Source of the DNA: Alligator mississippiensis
Lineage: Eukaryota; Chordata; Crocodylia; Alligatoridae
Direction of reading: 5' to 3'
NCBI RefSeq assembly: GCF_030867095.1
Contig: NC_081832.1
Span: 37,271,756-37,335,755, forward strand
Length of the DNA: 64,000 nucleotides
Shown here in pieces: positions 59,901-64,000 of this stretch. The notes beneath the pieces are model-generated. The model made no database searches and had not been told where the DNA came from. It saw only the letters and a program-made list of their open reading frames with translations. A program made the position numbers and the translations under genes. How positions within the stretch are numbered: the stretch's first letter is position 1; every line of letters starts with the position of its first letter.

Positions 59901-60111
59901 TTCTAATTACATTTTGAGAGTTATCAGGGAAATGCTGACAAACAAATTGCTGGGGATTCTATGTTCCTGTAAGGTGCTGCAGAAACTGAAAATTAATTGT
60001 GTTGTTTGTGTTTTATTTTCAGCTCTTTCGCTGGCCACATTATGGAAAGCTTATTATGGAAGAGATGCTGATAGTTAAAGTTTACAACTGCAGTAAAGTT
60101 TTCAGTAACAG
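47455..60111 (+). CDS. FER1L4: Fer-1-like protein 4, first three coding exons (5' part)
   Basis: Ferlins are large proteins with several C2 domains and a C-terminal membrane anchor that act in calcium-dependent membrane fusion and trafficking. Exons seen: 47455-47533, 47965-48026, 60023-60111. Together they give 76 codons and two bases of the first C2 domain (C2A): MVLSVSVKRVSHLPGSGD, QVQLSFRG, STQKTKKVRC, then LFRWPHYG and LIVKVYNCSKVFSN. The last phrase closely resembles otoferlin C2A, placing this in the type II ferlins (OTOF, FER1L4, FER1L6). The CPNE1 neighbour favours FER1L4. The ATG sits in GCGCCATGG. From memory human FER1L4 is a transcribed pseudogene; these exons look intact. The rest lies off the right edge. 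Confidence 0.85.
47965..48026 (+). CDS. FER1L4: FER1L4 exon 2
   Basis: Acceptor TTTTGCTCCCAG; donor GTAATG. Two bases complete a glycine codon, then STQKTKKVRCTQGQDAVFGE in phase 0. I chose this donor over the GTGAGG six bases earlier because it keeps the frame into LFRWP. Confidence 0.85.
48098..48929. mobile_element. Non-autonomous hAT element in FER1L4 intron 2
   Basis: Left end TAGGGTTACAATAT; right end GTATGGTAACCCTA. Flanks gttggatt (48090-48097) and gttgggga (48930-48937) match at 6 of 8. AAAAAGAGGACGCC near the left and AAAAAGAGGACATG near the right fit the TAGGGTTACCATA family of amniote hATs. The core is a C-rich minisatellite. Confidence 0.85.
48200..48470. repeat. C-rich minisatellite inside the hAT core
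   Basis: Recurring CCCCTCACTCCCAAC-CTGCAG and GCCAGTGCC units with an irregular 35-55 bp period. ORFs across it on both strands follow from the repeats. Confidence 0.65.
48940..50428 (+). other. FER1L4: FER1L4 intron 2, nothing recognised
   Basis: No element, RNA gene or alternative exon is recognised. Confidence 0.4.
50429..51050. repeat. GC-rich stretch with a hAT-like left end
   Basis: CAGGAAGGGGCAACTATCTG at 50432 resembles the CAGGGGYRGGCAAACTA ends of nearby hATs, followed by a GC-rich block with CTGGCCCTGGCCC repeats. No matching right end or target duplication is seen. Confidence 0.35.
51240..51640 (+). mobile_element. Old CR1/L3-like LINE fragment
   Basis: The + strand reads like the tail of ORF2: I-P-L-Y-K-Y-I-R-like text near 51322-51350, KLRLAIKENF near 51417-51448, then a VLEQ-type WNN relic and GGGTCTAGACTCAGTGACTG. 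Many stops. Confidence 0.6.
51865..52762 (-). repeat. 3' LTR (left copy)
   Basis: About 898 bp. It matches the right LTR closely from GCGAGCCGGGCCCGTCTT to the end. It carries about 65 extra bases near its + strand start (after CCCCGGGG, to CCTAGCGAG) that the right LTR lacks. Confidence 0.9.
53213..54292 (-). pseudogene. Gag-like open frame of the LTR element, one in-frame stop
   Basis: Two reverse-strand frames, 53978-54292 and 53213-53917, are in the same register and separated by a single TGA at 53975-53977 with open sequence after it. The second part has a coiled, charged middle with many E and K, then an A/T/P-rich stretch, then a TELQQLYRESKMESDEA stretch near its end. No zinc knuckle is seen. 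Position after the LTR suggests gag; I do not recognise a specific viral group. About 450 bp of non-coding DNA follow before the 3' LTR. Confidence 0.6.
54367..55207 (-). repeat. 5' LTR (right copy)
   Basis: About 841 bp. It differs from the left copy by scattered substitutions, a few short indels and the 65-bp difference, so the insertion is not recent but still well preserved. Confidence 0.9.
55409..55631. mobile_element. Probable small hAT element
   Basis: Left CACGGTGGGAGCCAAAC; right GCAGGTTGGCCACCCTG; approximate inverted ends, with GTATGC and its inverse next to them. The flanking octamers are not clearly duplicated. Confidence 0.5.
56077..56568. mobile_element. Non-autonomous hAT element, perfect 8-bp target duplication
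   Basis: gtttttaa occurs at 56069-56076 and 56569-56576. Left end TAGGGGTGCACCGATAAAG; right end CCAGTACACCTCTA. GC-rich core with CAACAGACTTACCAGCTGG, a phrase also found in the palindromic MITE at 21674. Same family as 36780. Confidence 0.93.
57176..57454. mobile_element. Harbinger-type MITE with TAA target duplication
   Basis: Inverted ends of about 30 bp: GGCCACATCTACATGAGATG at the left and CATCTCATATACCCACGGCC at the right, flanked by TAA at 57173-57175 and 57455-57457. The 3-bp TWA duplication is the PIF/Harbinger signature. The inside is dense in CTGCACAGTAG motifs in both directions. Confidence 0.88.
57650..57760 (+). mobile_element. Inverted Penelope 3'-tail copy
   Basis: CTGATGAAGTGAACTTGGAT, then CATGAAAGCTTGTGCTCTAT and TTAGTCTATAAAGATACATA is the + strand version of the tail that lies antisense at 55742-55840. 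It makes the element inverted at both ends like the copy at 41285-43608. Confidence 0.75.
57765..60022 (+). other. FER1L4: FER1L4 intron 2, nothing recognised
   Basis: It holds a short (CT)n tract at about 58338-58358 and a GGGAGGGG-rich stretch at 58050-58145. No other element or exon is recognised. Confidence 0.4.
60023..60111 (+). CDS. FER1L4: FER1L4 exon 3
   Basis: Acceptor GTTTTATTTTCAG; donor GTAAGT. It encodes LFRWPHYGKLIMEEMLIVKV then YNCSKVFSN plus two bases. LFRWP and FSN are hallmark ferlin C2A text. Intron 2 is 11,996 bp. Old CR1 begins about 20 bp after the donor. Confidence 0.9.
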
Positions 60112-60129
60112 GTAAGTTCTTTTCAGTGT

Positions 60130-60925
60130 AAGGATAAACAAGATGAGCTAGATAACTATGAGCTGGTTAGCCTGACATCAATCACAGACAAAATCATGCA
60201 GTGACTGGTACTGGATATGGTCAGTTAAGAATAAAAGGAATTGATCTGCATGTTTACATGACAATGGACCTTGTCAACAAACTTGATTATTGCTCTCTTG
60301 AGACTGAAAGTTTGACTGATGAAGATGACATGGGAGCCTAACAAATTTTTGCAAGGCCTTAGTTTTTTTTACCTGGTGTTCCGTTTAAAAGCTTAGCACT
60401 GTACAAAACTAATGCATTAAAAATGAATAGATATTAAAAAGAAATTATAAGTGAGGAATCATAATCAAATGGAGGTGTTTCTGCCTGAGGCCAGGAGGGA
60501 TATATGCTCAGCCAAATGCTATTCAATACCTTTATCCATGATCTGGAAGAGAATATTAAACCATTGTTGGTAACATTTGCAAGAGCCTGTGGTCCAGTAA
60601 AGGATGAAGGAAACTGGTAATTTTACAGACTGATTTGGATTGCTTGGTAAACTGGGCTCATTCAAGCCCCATGTACGCTTTGCAAGGTCATGCATATAGG
60701 AACCAAAGGATATAGGCCATGCTTACAGGTTGGCAGTGACTGAGAAAGCAACGTCTGTGAGAACTTAGTATGGTGTTTAGATAATCAACTGAACTTGAGC
60801 TGCCAGTAAGATCTTGCATCTAAGGAAACAAATAGAATCCTGGGATGCATAAACAGGAGTACAGAGTAGCAGCAGTAGTAAAAAGGTATATTCTATCTGT
60901 ACATGGCATTAGCAAGGTTCAGCTA
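60130..60925 (+). mobile_element. Old CR1-like LINE relic just after FER1L4 exon 3
   Basis: The + strand reads ELVSLTSITDKIMQ-like RT text near 60160-60200, LSQMLFNTFIHDLEENI-like text near 60505-60560, and tail text to about 60925. Many stops. Confidence 0.6.
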
Positions 60926-60929
60926 AAAC

Positions 60930-61215
60930 AGTGGTGTCAAAACTCATACTATGCCTTGGGCCAGATCTGGACCACAGGGTCCACACAAGCAGATCCAACC
61001 TGGGGCATGTAGCGGCTGAGGCTGCAGCAGGACCAGTGAGGTAAACAGTGGCTGTGGAGGGGCTAGCAGGATTGGTGGGGCAGGTGGCAGCTATAGTGGG
61101 ACTGATGGGCTGAGTGGTGACTGGCAGTTGTGGGGCTGGTGGTGGAACTAGAAGGGCTGGCGATGAGGGTGACTGGCAGGAGTGGGTTAGTCGTGGTAGG
61201 GCAAACCATCTGCAG
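60930..61215. mobile_element. hAT-like element, left end only
   Basis: CAGTGGTGTCAAAACTCATA resembles the CAGGGGTGTCAAACTCA end of Charlie-type hATs, followed by GGGCCAGATCTGGACC and a G-rich core with GGTGGGACTG repeats. The right end is not found. Confidence 0.45.
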
Positions 61216-63510
61216 AATGACCAGGCTGTATCAGCACAGCACTTTTTCACTCTCCTGTTGCCTATGGTCATAGCCATTGGGGCTTGGAGGCCCTGAATTC
61301 TGCAGCAGGCTGCTCTCCCTCCACCTCCAGAAACTTTCCACTGAGCTCTCCTTTGCCTGTAAGAAGTCTCCTGTGGAGAAAGTGGGGTTAAGCCTTGTGG
61401 GCCAGTTGGTCACCGATGAATATTGCAGATTATGGGGATCTGCTTCGCTACTACAAAGTTCAACCTCTTACGCAGTGCTGCCCTGTCCAGGGCCATCTCT
61501 TCTAATGCCACTGTGGCATTTTACATGAAAAACATAGTGAATATAACAAGGTTCTTCAATTAATGTCAGCTGGGTGATCAGGGTGTCTGACAAAGAGGAA
61601 ATGTATAGGCATTTATGAATCCAAAGTTTCTCAGGATTCATGCCTCTTTTATACATTGTGTTTATTGAATAACTAAATAAGGCAATCACAAGGTAACACA
61701 CAAATCCCTTTCATTTGGTTTGATATGTTCCTAGTTTTTCATTCTTTCCTGCCTCAACTCCCTGCTTCTTTAGGTAATATAACTCTCTATGGCACCTGCC
61801 AGATATGCCAGTAAACGTGCAATGGGACCTGATACGTGATCCACACAATCGCGCTTCCTGCCATGCCACATGTGCATGGGAGAAGGTATGATTGCGGAAT
61901 TGAGCAGCAGATCCCATCACACCTTATTGCCAGTGCAGGGGGAGCCTGGGATCACAATATCAACACCATGTGCTACGGTGGTTGGGAGCCCTTGTAACAG
62001 AGAGCTTCAGTCTCTGTTACTTTAAGAGGAAAAAGAGTCCAGGGAGAGTGCCTGGTGAGGGAAGACTATGAGGGAGAAGCTGCAGGAGAGCTGGTCGCAG
62101 GAAAGTATGGACCATGAGCGTTTACTGTAGAGCTAGTTGATCTGCAGTAGCACAATAGGTCAATACATGAGTGAGCAGTATGAAACCTATTGCAGTGCTA
62201 GCTGCTCTGTGGTGGGACTGTAAGTGTGAGTCCTGCTGGGGAGATGTGGCACTGCTACAGGTAGGCTGCCATGGAGACCAGTTACTAAGCATAATTAGAG
62301 GGCATCTGCAGCCAGCACTGTGTAGTCACCTGAAAGGGGCAGGGCCTTGGAGAGCTATAAGCCAAGGCCAGAGCCAGCACAGTCAGTTTGGCCGTGGAGA
62401 CTGAAGAGCAAAGAGCTCTGCAGTGATGCCTGTTGCTGGGAGATGGACTATGAGCATGATGTGCCTGGAGACAGCACGTGAAGGAGCTGAGAGCAAGCAG
62501 TAGACTAAAGCCCAAGGCTGGGTAGGAATTCTTTGTATACAGCCAAGGGTCTAAAGGTTTAGTTATACTTAGAGTGTTTTAAGCTTTAATTTTGAATTTT
62601 ACTGGTGGACTAGGTTTGGGACTGTAGGGGAGGTTTGGAGCTCCCAGGGTGCCAGGGAGGCAAAAGGCTTAAGGCCACCAGGGGCAAGGCACAAGCTGCT
62701 GTACTCTGAGGAGGGCAAGGACTAGGGCCAGGGCCCCGTAGTCTGAGGAGGGCAAGAACCAGGGCCAGGGGCCTGTAGCACAAGGAGAGCGAGAACAAGG
62801 GCTGGAACCCATAAGCCAGGTCAGGCACAGTAGGCATAAGCTAAGGCAGCAAGAAGGAAGGGGCTGAGGCCCCAACAAGGATGTAGGGGCCTGAGGCGGC
62901 CTGCTGTTGAACTGAAGGCTATGTGCCCACCAAAATCATTAATTGGTAACACCTGCAGGGCATGGACATGGCTGTAGGGGAGGTGGGAGGCTGTGATTAG
63001 CCCTTAAAGCTAAAAGTACCCTGAGGGGCATGGATAGGCAGAGGGCCCACTGAGTGCAAAGTAGGACTGAGACTGGCAGGGTCCATATGGGGCCTCCTGG
63101 CTGTCAGGAGAACTGAGGGCTTGCTCAGGACCCTTAGACAACCTCCCTTTCTAGTTATCAATAGTTACATAAAGGCATGGCAAACAAGAAGAGGAAGATA
63201 CCCTAGAGCCAGAGCAGGACAAGGGTTGTGTGGCCACTAGGGGGTGTCATGGCCACCCCTGGAACACCACTTGCTACAGACCTGTCAGCTGATCTGGGTT
63301 CACAGGCATAGGGGCACACCTGACCACATCTTCAATTACTGGCATGACTGGTATTTTTTGTGGAATAACTTTGTGACTTATTCTTTGTGTTATGATGCTT
63401 TTAATTACTTTAATATGTGGCTGGGTTACAACTTAAGATGTGATACATGTCATAAGTGTAATGTATGGCAGGGGCCTCTTTATTACATTCAGGCCCCAAT
63501 CTAGCATAGC
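61216..63510 (+). other. FER1L4: Intron DNA, partly GC-rich, no exon found
   Basis: 61990-63250 is G-rich and looks repeat-derived, possibly an old LTR: AACAGAGAGCTTCAGTCTCTG at about 61996 is a small hairpin, and GGGGGTGTCATGGCCACCCC at 63240 is another. No pair or duplication is seen. I could not place FER1L4 exon 4 here. Confidence 0.35.
62695..62815. repeat. Short tandem repeat, about 42-bp unit
   Basis: Three diverged units share GAGGAGGGCAAGRACYAGGG and CCAGGG-CC-GTAG. The ORFs on the reverse strand across it reflect the repeat. Confidence 0.6.
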
Positions 63511-63518
63511 CTGATAAT

Positions 63519-63848
63519 CAAGGATCCTAGTTTTCCCTGAGAAAAAAGGTAAAAAAAATAAATCTCTGTTTAAAAATAAAAAAAATTCAGTGTTTTTTGC
63601 AACCTACTGTCAGCGGTGTCCCATGGTAAGCAGTATAATTTTTGCTTTTATTTTTATCATGGTTTTCGCCCCTTGACTGATTGGCAGCAGGGCGGAGTGG
63701 GAGGGAATGTAGCTGATTGGCTGAGAGGAAAAAAACACGGTGAAAGTGAAAGAGCAGAAATGGCTCTGCAGGATGCTGCCATGCTTTCAGTAGGTCAGAA
63801 ACACAGATTCTGTGTTTTTCTGTGGCAACCGGAAAACTAGGATCCCTG
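63519..63848. mobile_element. Non-autonomous hAT element, perfect 8-bp target duplication
   Basis: ctgataat occurs at 63511-63518 and 63849-63856. Left end CAAGGATCCTAGTTTTCCC; right end GGAAAACTAGGATCCCTG, a strong inverted pair of about 18 bp. Same family as 30811-32268 but in the opposite orientation and with a much smaller core. Confidence 0.93.
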
Positions 63849-63856
63849 CTGATAAT

Positions 63857-64000
63857 GTCTTATCCTGACCTCAAAATTCCCTGTACCTTTGGAAATGAAT
63901 TACTTTGTTTATTACATTTCAGAGTGGGCCTTATTAAGTCCTGAAGCCTAATGGTTAGACCTTTGTTGTAAACAGCAGTGTTGTTTTAGCACGGAGCTGG
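63857..64000. other. Right edge, nothing recognised
   Basis: AT-rich DNA with no recognised element or exon. Confidence 0.4.

Overview
This window is vertebrate nuclear DNA: small exons with GT/AG borders, long introns, and a very high load of interspersed repeats. The repeats are CR1 LINEs in several age layers, Penelope-like elements, two other LINE families, many non-autonomous hAT elements, Harbinger-type and TA-flanked MITEs, and one LTR element. That mix, rich in both CR1 and DNA transposons, points to a sauropsid. A crocodilian is most likely and a turtle is possible; birds have few DNA transposons. This assignment is inference, not proof.

Only two host genes are recognised, both on the + strand. 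Bases 2421-16200 hold the last five coding exons of a copine, best matching CPNE1 (C-terminal half of the von Willebrand A-like domain plus the tail). Bases 47455-60111 hold the first three coding exons of a type II ferlin, best read as FER1L4, starting in a CpG-rich promoter at about 47150-47960; the rest of the gene lies beyond the right edge. From memory, CPNE1 and FER1L4 are also neighbours in human, with SPAG4 between them, so the order supports both names. I recognise no SPAG4 exon in the 31 kb between them.

Layout: 1-2400, CR1 and hAT pieces and a GC-rich tandem array with Helitron-like ends, stopping 40 bp before a copine exon. 2421-16200, copine exons; the 9.2-kb intron (4142-13313) is filled by nested CR1 copies, and the last intron holds a Harbinger-like foldback element. 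16.2-33 kb, a run of hAT elements, a LINE with a C-terminal zinc finger split by a palindromic MITE and a CR1 piece, more CR1, and a possible old ERV. 33.9-38.3 kb, another LINE split by two hAT insertions. 41.3-43.6 kb, a Penelope-like element flanked by an inverted copy of its own 3' part. 45.1-46.85 kb, a CR1 carrying a hAT with a perfect 8-bp target duplication. 47.4-60.1 kb, FER1L4 exons 1-3; the 12-kb second intron holds a hAT, an LTR element with a gag-like relic but no pol, and a second Penelope-like element with inverted ends. 60-64 kb, old CR1, GC-rich minisatellite DNA and a hAT with a perfect 8-bp target duplication.

The strongest non-gene signal is the repeated pattern of short transposon ends with 8-bp duplications around GC-rich, often tandemly repeated cores. 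The two Penelope-like insertions with inverted 3' ends come next.
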